NCBI GenBank assembly: GCA_963723765.1
Contig: CAVRSD010000005.1
Coordinates: 186,001 to 250,000, forward strand
DNA length: 64,000 nucleotides
DNA from: DATBAX01 sp963723765
GTDB taxonomy: Bacteria; Acidobacteriota; Terriglobia; Terriglobales; Acidobacteriaceae
Direction of reading: 5' to 3'
The notes under the pieces are model-generated. The model saw nothing but the letters and a program-made list of their open reading frames with translations, had not been told where the DNA came from and made no database searches. Position numbers and translations under genes: made by a program. Below, piece after piece: positions 42,742 to 51,748 of this stretch (position 1 is its first letter; each line of letters starts with the position of its first letter).

Positions 42742-43154
42742 GAATTTATTCTCGTGGGGACAGGGTGAGTACGGCGTTGCAAATAAGCCTGCAGATAACA
42801 ATCCGCCATTTTTTGGATGTTCGGATCGGCGTGCGGTGAAGTCCAGGTGGCGAGCGAGACATCGTATTCGAGCGTGCCATGGCCAGCGGGACGATGATTC
42901 AGTTCGTGGACAAACCATAAGGAAAGCTGCGAGCCGAGATCACGCGCCACGGAAAACCGAATGGCGTCGGAGGCGCGATCCCTGGGAAGACGCGAGCAAT
43001 TTGATGCGTATCCGAGATTACAGTTCTTTAGTTCATCCGTCGTGAGGTCGGCATTTTCATGACCCGATGCGGAGCAGCGACCGCTCCAGCCGCCGCCTAA
43101 GGGTAGTCGCGTGGGATGAAGAAACGGAGCGGCGTCCAATTTGGTTGTCGGCAT
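42738..43154 (-). CDS. Hypothetical Cys-containing protein, start uncertain
   Basis: The last ~105 residues look coding: DELKNCNLGYASNCSRLPRD, then SLWFVHELNHRPAGHG, and HADPNIQKMADCYLQAYLQRR. I do not know a function. Two cysteines (CNLGYASNC) and the HELNH-like segment could bind metal. The stop overlaps the thioesterase start, which supports translation. The N-terminus is unclear: the ATG at 43154 (MPTTKLD) is the nearest in frame, and no ribosome site is convincing. Confidence 0.5.
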   Translation of the reverse strand: MPTTKLDAAPFLHPTRLPLGGGWSGRCSASGHENADLTTDELKNCNLGYASNCSRLPRDRASDAIRFSVARDLGSQLSLWFVHELNHRPAGHGTLEYDVSLATWTSPHADPNIQKMADCYLQAYLQRRTHPVPTRINS

Positions 43155-43261
43155 GAAGAATGGGCACGCCATGTGAACGCAATTGTACGCAGATGGGCGG
43201 AGGGTTGCCAGTGATGGATGGGAGGCCGCGTAATCCCTCTCCGCCGTAACGAGGAACACAT

Positions 43262-43300
43262 GGTCCTTCGTTCGCAAAGAACGCTCGCTCAGGATGACAG
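43262..43300. repeat. Dispersed hairpin repeat (GGTCCTTCG family), short copy
   Basis: GGTCCTTCG at the left and CGCTCAGGATGACA at the right flank a short hairpin (TTCG-CAAAG-AACG region). The same flanks with different hairpins occur at 49619-49678 and 59199-59260. It lies between two divergent genes. Confidence 0.7.
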
Positions 43301-43374
43301 GGAAGTGGAGTGGTGTCTGTGACGGATGAACATGAGAAATATGATTCGCGGGTTGATGTACTCTTGATCGAAAC

Positions 43375-43683
43375 ATGGATCGTATAGCAATGCTTACTGA
43401 AATTCTCACGCAGAATCCCACCGATGCGTTCGCCCGGTATGGACTTGCCATGGAGCATTCGAATTCCGGCGATGTGGAACGAGCGCTGGAAGAATTTGGG
43501 AAACTGCTGGCTTCCCATCCAGACTACACGGCGGGATATTTCATGGCGGCGCAGACTTTGGTAAAAGCCAGCCGCGTTGAGGAAGCGAAGAAGATGCTGG
43601 CCGACGGTATCGCGTCGGCGGAGCGGACCGGGAATGGACATGCATTGTCAGAGATGGAGGGGCTGCTGGCGGAGTTGGGGTAG
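43375..43683 (+). CDS. Small TPR protein
   Basis: The 102-residue soluble protein consists of about two and a half TPR units (DAFARYGLAMEHSNSGDVERALEEFGKLLASHP, then AAQTLVKASRVEEAKKML described by position 60-80) and ends with ALSEMEGLLAELG. Members of this type are widespread in Acidobacteriota as short adaptor proteins. It is monocistronic and followed by a dispersed repeat. Confidence 0.8.
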   Translation: MDRIAMLTEILTQNPTDAFARYGLAMEHSNSGDVERALEEFGKLLASHPDYTAGYFMAAQTLVKASRVEEAKKMLADGIASAERTGNGHALSEMEGLLAELG

Positions 43684-43721
43684 GAACGCGGCTGAACAGG
43701 CTGTAAAAAATAAGTCTGTTA

Positions 43722-43794
43722 CCTCAAGCGCTAAAGCACGTCCTCAAAAACCAAGCCTTTTAACGCAGCGCTGAAGCATCCGCTCCACCCAAAA
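43722..43794. repeat. Double-hairpin dispersed repeat (CCTCAGGCGC family), copy 2
   Basis: CCTCAAGCGCTAAAGCACGT and AACGCAGCGCTGAAGC repeat the pattern of copy 1 with several substitutions that weaken the hairpins. It ends at the stop codon of the short-chain dehydrogenase. Confidence 0.65.
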
Positions 43795-44586
43795 TCATTC
43801 CGGGCTGGTTGCCATTTTCTTCATGGACCACTCGACTAATCCTGGAAATAATTGATAGAGCTTGATGACGGGATGCATGGTCCAAGGGACGACCACTTCG
43901 CGTTTCTGTTTTAGATAACCCTTCAATACAGCACGGGCGACCCGTTCGGCGCTTATGCCTTTGACCGACGCTGGCCGCACTCGTTGCGGTTCCCTGCCCT
44001 TGATGGCATTCTCGCCGAAACCTGTACTCACATAGCCTGGGCAAACCGTGAGAACGTTGATGCCAAATTTTCCCAGCTCGACGCGGGCGGCTTTGCCGAT
44101 CGCATTCATGGCAAATTTGGTCGCACTATAAACTCCCATGAAAGGCACGGGGAGATGGCCGGCGACGCTGGAGATATTGATGATGGCGCCGCTGCTTTGT
44201 GATTTCATGACGGGAACAACGGCCTGCATGGCTTCAATGGTCCCGAACAGATTGGTGTCAAAGGTTTCGCGGCAGGCCGCCATGTCCATGCCAGCGACGG
44301 AATCGCGCAAACCGTGGCCGGCGTTGTTGATCCAGACATCGATGCGTTGCAGGTGATGCAGGGTGAGGCCGATGACGCGGTCGATCTCCTCACGATGACG
44401 GACGTCGCAAGCTAAAGCCAGGGTGCGATCTGAGTTTCCGATGCGAGCGCGGGCGGCCTCGGCGCGTCCGGCATCGCGAGAAAGCAAGACGACGCTGGCG
44501 CCATGATCGACAAAAAGTTTGGCTATGGCCTCGCCAATACCCATGGAAGCGCCTGTGATGACAACGACTTTGTCGGAGAGTTGCAT
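43795..44586 (-). CDS. Short-chain dehydrogenase/reductase
   Basis: The 263-residue protein has the Rossmann motif TGASMGIG (residues 11-18), NNAGHG, active serine in INISSVAG and YSATK for the Tyr-Lys pair. It uses NAD(P)H in the cytoplasm. The C-terminal 40 residues (VPWTMHPVIKLYQLFPGLVEWSMKKM) include a hydrophobic, possibly membrane-associated segment, as in the acidobacterial and DHRS7-like enzymes. The substrate is not evident. Confidence 0.92.
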   Translation of the reverse strand: MQLSDKVVVITGASMGIGEAIAKLFVDHGASVVLLSRDAGRAEAARARIGNSDRTLALACDVRHREEIDRVIGLTLHHLQRIDVWINNAGHGLRDSVAGMDMAACRETFDTNLFGTIEAMQAVVPVMKSQSSGAIINISSVAGHLPVPFMGVYSATKFAMNAIGKAARVELGKFGINVLTVCPGYVSTGFGENAIKGREPQRVRPASVKGISAERVARAVLKGYLKQKREVVVPWTMHPVIKLYQLFPGLVEWSMKKMATSPE

Positions 44587-44593
44587 GTTTTAG

Positions 44594-44615
44594 CCTCAGG
44601 CGCTAAGCGCGTTTT
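44594..44615. repeat. Partial copy of the CCTCAGGCGC repeat
   Basis: CCTCAGGCGCTAAGCGCGT matches only the first hairpin of the family. It sits directly upstream of the short-chain dehydrogenase start codon. Confidence 0.5.
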
Positions 44616-44713
44616 CAAATGTAACAGGCAGAGAGAAGGATGCCAGAAATATTCTGGGCGTACAATCAAGCCAGCATGCGCGCTACCGCCACAAACCGCG
44701 CCGGAGGCTGGTC

Positions 44714-45325
44714 TTGAGCATACTTCTGCCGATTTTTCCTCTGGATCTTGTGCTGTTTCCCGGAAGTCCGCTCCCACTACACATTTTTGAGCCGCGTTAC
44801 CGCGAAATGATTGCGGGATGCCTGGAGCGAAACAAGCCTTTCGGAGTGGTGCGGGCAAAAGAAGCGGGAATTGCCGAGATCGGTTGCACTGCGGAAATCA
44901 TTTCTGTCGCTAAGAAATATGATGACGGCCGCATGGACATTCTCACGCAGGGCCGCGAGCGATTTGCAGTGGTACTGGTCAACCAGGAGCGGTCTTTCCT
45001 AGAGGCCGAAGTGATTTATTTGCCGGATGAGACTGGCAAAGCGACGTCCGAAGAGAAATCCAAAGCAATGAAGTTGCACGAAGAAATTATCAAGCTGGCC
45101 GGAGCGCGGCCTGAAGGTTCCTCGGAAGTCCAGGAACAGGAGCTTTCTTTTCATCTAGCGGGATCGCTTCCACTTGATCTTGACTTCAAGCAGACGCTGC
45201 TGGAAACGAGATCAGAGGGCGAACGGATGCGCGCCGTGATCGGATTTCTCGAAGCTATCCTTCCGAATTTGCGCCGCACCGTCCACGTACGCCAGAAAGC
45301 TGGCGGCAATGGGCATGCGGGCTAA
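44714..45325 (+). CDS. LON substrate-binding domain protein
   Basis: The 203-residue protein is a free N-terminal domain of Lon, beginning LLPIFPLDLVLFPGSPLPLHIFEPRYREMI. No ATPase or protease part is present, which is normal for this family. It may bind proteins or peptides; its role is not known. The start is TTG with GGAGG at a good distance; no ATG is available in frame near the conserved start. Confidence 0.9.
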   Translation: MSILLPIFPLDLVLFPGSPLPLHIFEPRYREMIAGCLERNKPFGVVRAKEAGIAEIGCTAEIISVAKKYDDGRMDILTQGRERFAVVLVNQERSFLEAEVIYLPDETGKATSEEKSKAMKLHEEIIKLAGARPEGSSEVQEQELSFHLAGSLPLDLDFKQTLLETRSEGERMRAVIGFLEAILPNLRRTVHVRQKAGGNGHAG

Positions 45326-45402
45326 TGCAAAGGCGGGCGTATAATCGCGGTTGAAACGGTTTATTCCTCGTTCTTTGTTCTGTCGAAGGGAGTTTTGCCA
45401 TC

Positions 45403-46890
45403 ATGAGTTTCCCTCGGACGCTCGGCGAGTTGCGCCAAAGTCCTTTTTCCGAAGAAAAACTGCGTACCCGGCGAGTGAAGGACGAGTTGCGCGACAACCT
45501 CATGGCGAAACTTCGCCAGGGTGGCTCAATCTTCCCCGGGATTGTCGGTTACGACGATACAGTGGTGCCGCAAATCACCAATGCTGTGCTTTCCCGTCAT
45601 AATTTCATTTTGCTGGGATTACGAGGACAGGCAAAGAGCCGGATACTTCGAGCGCTGACGACATTGCTTGATCCGCAGACGCCGTATGTTGCAGGTTGCG
45701 AGATTCACGATAATCCCTATGCGCCAATTTGCCGCCGGTGTATCGATGATATTGCGAAGAACGGGGACGCCACGCCGATTGCTTATCTCACTCCTGAACA
45801 ACGGTACGTGGAAAAACTGGCGACGCCAGACGTGACCATCGCCGACTTGATTGGCGATATTGATCCCATCAAAGCCGCGCGGGCTGGAAACGCACTGAGT
45901 AGCGAGATGACCGTTCATTACGGACTACTGCCGCGGGCGAATCGCGGCATTTTTGCGATTAACGAATTGCCTGATCTTGCCGGGAAAATTCAAGTGGGAT
46001 TGTTCAACATTATGCAGGAAGGCGATGTGCAGATTAAGGGATATCCCATTCGGCTGCCGCTGGATGTGGCACTGGTTTTCAGTGCTAATCCCGAGGATTA
46101 CACAGCAAGAGGCAAGATCATTACGCCGCTGAAAGATCGCATTGGATCGGAGATTCGTACGCATTATCCGGCGAACATCGAGGAAGGGATTGCGATCACG
46201 ACGCAAGAAGCCTGGACGAAGCGCGAAGGGCACGAGTTACAGATTCCGAAGTATGTACGAGAAGTGATTGAGCGGATCGCATTCGGAGCGCGTGAGGACA
46301 AGAAGATCGACAAGCGCTCCGGAGTAAGCCAACGCCTACCCATTTCGTGCATGGAGAATGTGATTTCAAATGCCGAGCGACGCGCGATTGGGCATGACGA
46401 GAAGCTTGTAGTGCCTCGCATCAGCGATGTGTATGCGGCCATGCCTGCCATCACGGGGAAACTTGAACTCGAATATGAAGGCGAGATGAAAGGCGCTGAC
46501 CACGTAGGTCGCGAGCTGATTCGCGGCGCGGTTGCCAAATCCTACGACGGATATTTTAAGGGCGTAGACATGCAGCAGATCGTGCAGTGGTTCGATCTGG
46601 GTGGCGAAATTCAACTGGCGGACGCAACCAGTTCGACTGAGTCGCTGCAAGCTTTGCGCGGCATTCAGGGTCTGATGGAGAAGCTGACGAAACTGAATGT
46701 GGGTCCAAAGAGCAGCGCGGAGTCGCAGGTTTCGGCGGCGGAGTTCGTGCTCGAAGGTTTGTATGCGCATAAGCGCATCGGGCGCAACGAAGAACGGTTG
46801 TTCACCGCGGGAGAAAAGACTCCCAAGGTGGCTGACAAGCCGTTCGAGCGTGAGGAAGCCCCGTTTCGCGGGAGAAGGCCGTACAACTAG
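45403..46890 (+). CDS. MoxR/ChlI-like AAA ATPase with zinc-knuckle insert
   Basis: The 495-residue ATPase has a Walker A GLRGQAKSRI (about residues 72-81), Walker B GIFAINELPDL, and the Mg-chelatase ChlI-type segment FSANPEDYTARGKIITPLKDRIG. An insert near 98-113 holds GCEIHDNPY and CRRC, a likely zinc knuckle (Cys99, His102, Cys110, Cys113). Such ATPases assemble or remodel complexes with a VWA partner, and that gene follows here after a 114-base gap. A TATAAT at 45340 probably drives it. Confidence 0.9.
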   Translation: MSFPRTLGELRQSPFSEEKLRTRRVKDELRDNLMAKLRQGGSIFPGIVGYDDTVVPQITNAVLSRHNFILLGLRGQAKSRILRALTTLLDPQTPYVAGCEIHDNPYAPICRRCIDDIAKNGDATPIAYLTPEQRYVEKLATPDVTIADLIGDIDPIKAARAGNALSSEMTVHYGLLPRANRGIFAINELPDLAGKIQVGLFNIMQEGDVQIKGYPIRLPLDVALVFSANPEDYTARGKIITPLKDRIGSEIRTHYPANIEEGIAITTQEAWTKREGHELQIPKYVREVIERIAFGAREDKKIDKRSGVSQRLPISCMENVISNAERRAIGHDEKLVVPRISDVYAAMPAITGKLELEYEGEMKGADHVGRELIRGAVAKSYDGYFKGVDMQQIVQWFDLGGEIQLADATSSTESLQALRGIQGLMEKLTKLNVGPKSSAESQVSAAEFVLEGLYAHKRIGRNEERLFTAGEKTPKVADKPFEREEAPFRGRRPYN

Positions 46891-46903
46891 TCGTTGGTCG
46901 TGC

Positions 46904-46997
46904 GTCGTTGGTCGTTGGCCATTCGACGGACGCCGCGCCACGAAACTTGAAACCCACAAGGATTCAAGCCAACGACCAAGGGCCAACGACCAACGAC
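46904..46997. repeat. Long hairpin between the AAA and VWA genes
   Basis: A 17-base arm (46904-46920, containing TCGTTGGTCGTTGG) is perfectly inverted at 46981-46997 around a 60-base loop. TTTTT follows and the VWA start codon comes directly after it, so the ribosome site of that gene is poor. It may dampen expression of the second gene. Confidence 0.75.
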
Positions 46998-47004
46998 GGT
47001 TTTT

Positions 47005-48243
47005 ATGAAACGCATCCGCTATAGCAAATACGTGCCTGATCCAGCGGGCGAGATGAGCCTGGAAGATCTGCTGGGTGCGCTCTCCGACTATTTGCTGCAG
47101 AGTGGCTTTGACAATTACATGTATGGGGATTTCCCCGATGGCGAGCAGACGATGGATGATCTGCGGCGCGCCATCGAGCAAGCATTGATGGAAAGCGATT
47201 TCCTCGACGAGCAAATGCGCGAGCAGTTGCAGCAAATGCAGATGGACGGTTCACTCGAAGAGTTGATTGAGCAATTGATCGAGCGGATGCAGCAGGAAGA
47301 TTACATCAGCATCGATGATCCACATGATCCATCCAAGCGGTCGAGCGTCGGGGGCCAGGCAGGCGAGGCCCAGCAGGAGGCGAAATTTGAAATCACCGAC
47401 AAGAGCTTGGATTTTCTTGGATTCAAAACCCTGCGCGATCTGATGGGATCGTTGGGCAAGTCAAGTTTTGGACGCCACGACACGCGCGATCTGGCTACCG
47501 GCATCGAAACCAGCGGAGCATCGCGGCAATATGAATTTGGCGACACGCTCAACCTCGACATTACGGCGACACTTTCGAGCGCCATTCAGCGCGAAGGCTT
47601 GAAACTGCCATTGAACATCGAGTACTCCGATCTGCAGGTACACCAGTGCGAATATCAGTCGTCATGCGCGACCGTGCTCATGCTGGATTGTTCGCACTCC
47701 ATGATTCTTTATGGCGAGGACCGTTTCACGCCGGCAAAGAAAGTTGCCATGGCGCTTTCGCATTTGATCCGCACGCAATATCCAGGCGATTCGCTGTCAC
47801 TGATTCTGTTTCATGATTCCGCCGAGGAAGTGCCGCTCTCGCAATTGGCGCGGGTGAAAGTGGGGCCTTATTACACGAATACACGCGAGGGACTGCGGCT
47901 GGCGCAGCGGGTTCTGCAGCGTCAAAGAAAAGACATGAAGCAGATTGTGATGATCACCGATGGCAAGCCGTCGGCGCTGACTTTGGAAGATGGGCGCATT
48001 TACAAAAATGCGTTTGGACTGGATCCGATGGTGGTGAGCCAGACGCTGGAAGAAGTTTCAAAGTGCAAACGGGCAGGCGTGATGATTAATACATTTATGC
48101 TGGCGTCCGATTACGGGCTGGTGCAATTCGTGCAGAGAGTCACGGAAATGTGCCGCGGAAAAGCTTACTTCACCACTCCTTACACGCTCGGCCAGTATCT
48201 GCTGATGGATTACATGTCACGGAAGACCAAGACCATACACTGA
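47005..48243 (+). CDS. VWA-domain protein, partner of the AAA ATPase
   Basis: The 412-residue protein has an acidic, glutamine-rich helical region (about 20-110) and a VWA domain with MIDAS DCSHSM (near residue 228), Thr in the second loop and VMITDGKPSALT in the third. It is cytoplasmic. VWA proteins of this kind act with MoxR-type ATPases in maturing enzyme complexes or in metal insertion; the target is not evident here. Confidence 0.9.
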   Translation: MKRIRYSKYVPDPAGEMSLEDLLGALSDYLLQSGFDNYMYGDFPDGEQTMDDLRRAIEQALMESDFLDEQMREQLQQMQMDGSLEELIEQLIERMQQEDYISIDDPHDPSKRSSVGGQAGEAQQEAKFEITDKSLDFLGFKTLRDLMGSLGKSSFGRHDTRDLATGIETSGASRQYEFGDTLNLDITATLSSAIQREGLKLPLNIEYSDLQVHQCEYQSSCATVLMLDCSHSMILYGEDRFTPAKKVAMALSHLIRTQYPGDSLSLILFHDSAEEVPLSQLARVKVGPYYTNTREGLRLAQRVLQRQRKDMKQIVMITDGKPSALTLEDGRIYKNAFGLDPMVVSQTLEEVSKCKRAGVMINTFMLASDYGLVQFVQRVTEMCRGKAYFTTPYTLGQYLLMDYMSRKTKTIH

Positions 48244-49223
48244 AGACACAGCGGATGTCGAAAAGAGTTGTCCCGCCGAAGCCTCCCGAGATTTCAACTA
48301 TAGCCTCGTCAGAGAGAAGATGACGGCAATGCTGATCGAATGTCGGCACTGTGACGTCGAGAGAATGGTTAAGCAGGCAGATAAAGCCGGAAAACTCACA
48401 ACGTGCGATGCGCAGAACTGCTCGAACGTGATAGAACGTATAGCCATAAATTCGTACCGCACTGCGAAATACATCATGGCCGACATGCCTGAGGACCCTA
48501 AAAGCGACCAGAGATTTTCACCAATTTTGCCGTCCGGTGAATGCTTCCGTCCTGCATCTAATTATTTACGCTAGTCTATATGATGGATGACTTAGTGTCT
48601 CGATCCCTTGAGTTTCAACAAGCAGGATGGCGATAGGTAAAGCAAGGCGTTCAACGGTTCAGAAATACACTCGCCGGCGGTAACGAGAAAGAAGAGCATG
48701 CTTTGAATGCCTGAGGGCAAACGCAGCGCGCTTGGAGCCAACAATGGGCCTTACGGCATGAAGCGACAGAACTCCGTCGATCAATGGTCCATACTGGCTG
48801 GCACCGTCAGGCTCTCGACCCAGAAGATAAGCGGTAATGGTTTCCGAAATGGTTGGAAAAGTGGCTGTCGATGGAGACTCATCAGCGTGGCGCACTACTT
48901 CCGGGTTGTATACTGTCTCGCCATTTCTCGTCGCTGACCTTTATAGGCGGGCTGGTTTACCAGGACGAAATCGTGAATCGCGTTAGTCATTCATCAGTAT
49001 CGAGGAACTTTACATGTCGGCAATCGTTAAGCTCGTCTATCGATACCGAAACGATGTCGCCAGTAAGCTTCCAACCGTGAAGCATTGCCTTCAGATCTTG
49101 TTTGCATTCTTTAATGGAATTTCCTCTGCTGAGAGTAAAGCAGATGCTCAGAACACTGGTGCGACCCTGCACAATTCGCATATCTGATTCTTCGCATATT
49201 CCGCTCCAGACTTTTCTCTCGCG
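48244..49223. other. 980-base gene-poor region
   Basis: No frame here has a recognised product. Candidates are 84 codons at 48320-48574 plus (with CRHC, CDAQNC), 76 codons at 48707-48937 plus, and 64 codons at 48987-49181 minus (MRIVQGRTSVLSICFTLSRG). All lack a convincing ribosome site and none overlaps a conserved motif. It may be the remains of decayed genes. Confidence 0.35.
48987..49181 (-). CDS. Possible small hypothetical protein
   Basis: The 64-codon frame has an amino-acid mix like real protein (Ser, Lys, Leu, Asp), and AAGAA lies a short distance before the ATG. I do not know any relative and the call is weak. Confidence 0.2.
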   Translation of the reverse strand: MRIVQGRTSVLSICFTLSRGNSIKECKQDLKAMLHGWKLTGDIVSVSIDELNDCRHVKFLDTDE

Positions 49224-49505
49224 TCAAGCCACGCTACCTACGATGTCCCGGCATGAGTCAAGCGTTGCTAGATAGCTGCCGCCGTCGGCCTTTTTCACCG
49301 CCAACTCGGCTCCCTGAAATCCAATGGCTGAATGCTGGCCATCACAAAAAGGCTTGTTCTTGCTGCCACCGCAGCGACAGAGAGAAAATGCAGGTTTGCC
49401 GGTGAGGTCGAATTTATTTCCCTCGGCATCGATTAGTTCGATGGAACCTTCAGCACCTTCTACGCGATAGGGGCCGTTCTTCTTGATCGTGATCTTTATG
49501 GACAT
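49224..49505 (-). CDS. CDGSH iron-sulfur domain protein
   Basis: The 93-residue protein carries the complete CDGSH motif C-x-C-x2-S-x3-P-x-C-D-G-x-H as CRCGGSKNKPFCDGQH (residues 43-58), which binds a 2Fe-2S cluster with three Cys and one His. The N-terminal part (KITIKKNGPYRVEG) is the usual beta lead. It is a soluble redox or cluster-transfer protein. It stands alone with a dispersed repeat upstream. Confidence 0.93.
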   Translation of the reverse strand: MSIKITIKKNGPYRVEGAEGSIELIDAEGNKFDLTGKPAFSLCRCGGSKNKPFCDGQHSAIGFQGAELAVKKADGGSYLATLDSCRDIVGSVA

Positions 49506-49618
49506 GGACGCCTCCGTGGCGAATTTTCAGTAATGAAGATATCAGAGCGGATGGCAGGCTACTAGTGAGGGACAACGTTTGAGTCTTTATGTGCGGGCGC
49601 TTCGGTTAAGAAGGTAGG

Positions 49619-49678
49619 GGTCCTTCGACTTGCAGACGTTCACTTCGTGAACGTCTGACTGCGCTCAGGATGACAATG
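49619..49678. repeat. Dispersed hairpin repeat (GGTCCTTCG family), long copy
   Basis: The flanks GGTCCTTCGACTT and GCGCTCAGGATGACAATG surround a perfect stem CAGACGTTCAC (49633-49643) / GTGAACGTCTG (49647-49657) with loop TTC. It lies between the glycosyltransferase end and the CDGSH gene start. Confidence 0.8.
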
Positions 49679-49714
49679 TGGGTGGTTTGGCTGAGAGCTG
49701 ATGGCTGACAGCTC

Positions 49715-50833
49715 TTATGCCGCTGCCGCTTCTTGCTGCAGCAGGCTCTGATAGAGCTGCATGTATTCATCGATCATGCGTCTGGCAGTAAAGTGTTCGC
49801 GGGCGCGCTGGAAAGCACGGTTGGCGTAGGAGCGGCACATTTCCGGATCGTCGCTCAGGCGCTGGATCATATCCGCAAGACTGCTGGCGTCGTTGGCACG
49901 AAAGTAAAGTGCAGTGTCGCCCCAAATTTCGCGGAAGGATGGAATGTCGTTAGCAATAATGGCGCAGCGGGAAAACGCGGCTTCGAGCGAGGCCATACCG
50001 AAAGGTTCGTAACGAGAGGTGGCGGCATAGATGGCGGCTCGGCTATAGAGAGTGCGCAGTTGTGCTTCGGTCTGCGGGCCCCGCAGCGCAATACGGATAT
50101 TGTCCAGATCGAGTTTCACATCGGCGCGGATGGGAACTTTGGGCAGCGGTACCGGCGAGTCGGCACCGACGATGCAGACCGGGAGCGGATGCGTGTGATG
50201 AGTGAGCAACGAGACCTGCTTGCCCGCGTCCCAGATACGTCCCACCGCCAGCACGGATTGGTCTTTATCGACGTAAGGATTGAAATAGATGGGATTGCGT
50301 CCGCTGTGAATCACCGCTTCACGGACCGGTTGGGTGTAGGTAGCGCGGATTGTTTCCAGCATCCAGGTGGTGGGAGCGACCACCACGCTGGCCTTCCTGA
50401 GCCCTTCGGTCACAACAGCGCGATACCAGTCCAGCCAGCTGCTGGGCTTCGGTTCGCGACCGTGCACTGACTTCCACCAGCTGATCATGTCGCCATGAGC
50501 GACGACGACCCGCGGCACCGAGACTGGAAGATTTCCGTAGCACAACTGGTTTAAGTGCAGCACATCGGGCTTGAGTTCTTTTACGAGAGTAGTCAGATAA
50601 GCCGAAGAATCACTAAGGTCCTGCTCGCCTTCCTGCATCCAGTCAAGACGAAACGCCGTGGGGCGATATTCCAAACCGTGCAGGTTCTCCATCCAGGAGA
50701 TTTGTTGCGGCAGCGGAATTTCTCCGAAGCTGACGAGAGTGACACGAACTCCGCGAGTAACCAGTCCGGTCACAAGTTCGCGAGTGTACGTCCATACACC
50801 ACTCATCGTGTCTGCTGTGACCAGAACGTGCAT
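49715..50833 (-). CDS. Glycosyltransferase family 4
   Basis: The 372-residue GT-B protein has the N-terminal donor/acceptor half (MHVLVTADTMSGVWTYTREL, VVVAHGDMISWW) and the C-terminal nucleotide-sugar half with SRYEPFGMASLEAAF, which contains the E-x7-E motif. It transfers a sugar from a nucleotide donor, probably to a glycan or cell-surface acceptor. It diverges from the PIG-L deacetylase gene. A hairpin AGAGCTG/CAGCTCT (49694-49715) overlaps its stop codon. Confidence 0.92.
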   Translation of the reverse strand: MHVLVTADTMSGVWTYTRELVTGLVTRGVRVTLVSFGEIPLPQQISWMENLHGLEYRPTAFRLDWMQEGEQDLSDSSAYLTTLVKELKPDVLHLNQLCYGNLPVSVPRVVVAHGDMISWWKSVHGREPKPSSWLDWYRAVVTEGLRKASVVVAPTTWMLETIRATYTQPVREAVIHSGRNPIYFNPYVDKDQSVLAVGRIWDAGKQVSLLTHHTHPLPVCIVGADSPVPLPKVPIRADVKLDLDNIRIALRGPQTEAQLRTLYSRAAIYAATSRYEPFGMASLEAAFSRCAIIANDIPSFREIWGDTALYFRANDASSLADMIQRLSDDPEMCRSYANRAFQRAREHFTARRMIDEYMQLYQSLLQQEAAAA

Positions 50834-50996
50834 GCGAACTCCGGGAGATGCTGTCCGGAGCTATTCTAGTGCGAGTCGATCCCCAAGTTGAAGGATTTCT
50901 TTGATCTGGGCTGGCATTTTGACTTAGCGGGGATGCACAGTTTTGCACAAATCCAGCAATGCATTGAGCAATGAGCGATCACGGTACAATTAAGTA

Positions 50997-51740
50997 ATGC
51001 TGCGAATGATGTGCATCACGGCGCACCCGGACGATGAAGCCGGCGGATTCGGTGGTGCGCTGCGCCTATATCGTGAGCGGGGAGTGGAAACCAGCGTGGT
51101 CTGCCTTACGGCGGGACAGGCGGCAACCCACCGGGGTGGAGCGGCGAGCGATTGGGAGCTGGGGGCCATGCGACGCAAGGAATTTGCCGCGGCTTGCGAA
51201 ATCCTGAAAGTTTCGCACGGAACCGTACTGGATTATCCCGATGGCCAGCTCTATCGCCAGGACCTATATAAGGTGGTTTGTGACCTTACGAAGTTAGTGC
51301 GTGAGTTTCGCCCCCAAGTGATACTGACTTTTGGCCCGGAAGGCGGGGTTACTGGCCATCCCGATCACTCCATGGCTTCGATTTTCGCGAACCTGGCATT
51401 TCATTGGGCAGGACGCGACAATCGCTATCCCGACCAGCTGATAGATGGTCTGACCGCGCACCGCACTCAAAAGCTGTACTATGCGACGGCCGATTTTGTG
51501 CTTCCCAATCGGCAGCCGATCACCCTGCCACCGGCCACGGCCATCCTCGAAATAGGCAATTATTTGGAATTTAAGATCGCGGCATTTAAAGCCCACACTA
51601 GCCAGTCGCCGCTATTCCCTCTTCTCGAAAACAATGTACGCCAACGTGGTACGCGGGAGATGTTTCATCTTGCGGCATCGATGATTCCCGGGCCCATGGT
51701 GCAGGAGACGGATTTGTTTGCGGGCGTGAAGGACGTTTGA
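50997..51740 (+). CDS. PIG-L (LmbE) family deacetylase
   Basis: The 247-residue protein has the zinc motif AHPDDEAGG near the N-terminus and the second histidine site GHPDHSMAS (about residue 120). Such enzymes deacetylate N-acetylglucosamine derivatives, for example in mycothiol and bacillithiol synthesis or in glycan tailoring. Its start is preceded by a -10-like TACAAT. It is divergent from a family-4 glycosyltransferase, which makes a joint glycoside pathway possible. Confidence 0.92.
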   Translation: MLRMMCITAHPDDEAGGFGGALRLYRERGVETSVVCLTAGQAATHRGGAASDWELGAMRRKEFAAACEILKVSHGTVLDYPDGQLYRQDLYKVVCDLTKLVREFRPQVILTFGPEGGVTGHPDHSMASIFANLAFHWAGRDNRYPDQLIDGLTAHRTQKLYYATADFVLPNRQPITLPPATAILEIGNYLEFKIAAFKAHTSQSPLFPLLENNVRQRGTREMFHLAASMIPGPMVQETDLFAGVKDV

Positions 51741-51748
51741 TGGGCCTC

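Noticed and set aside
49715..51740. A bacillithiol pathway (bshA-bshB)
   Set aside because: The glycosyltransferase N-terminus does not look like BshA and the genes diverge; only the enzyme classes agree.
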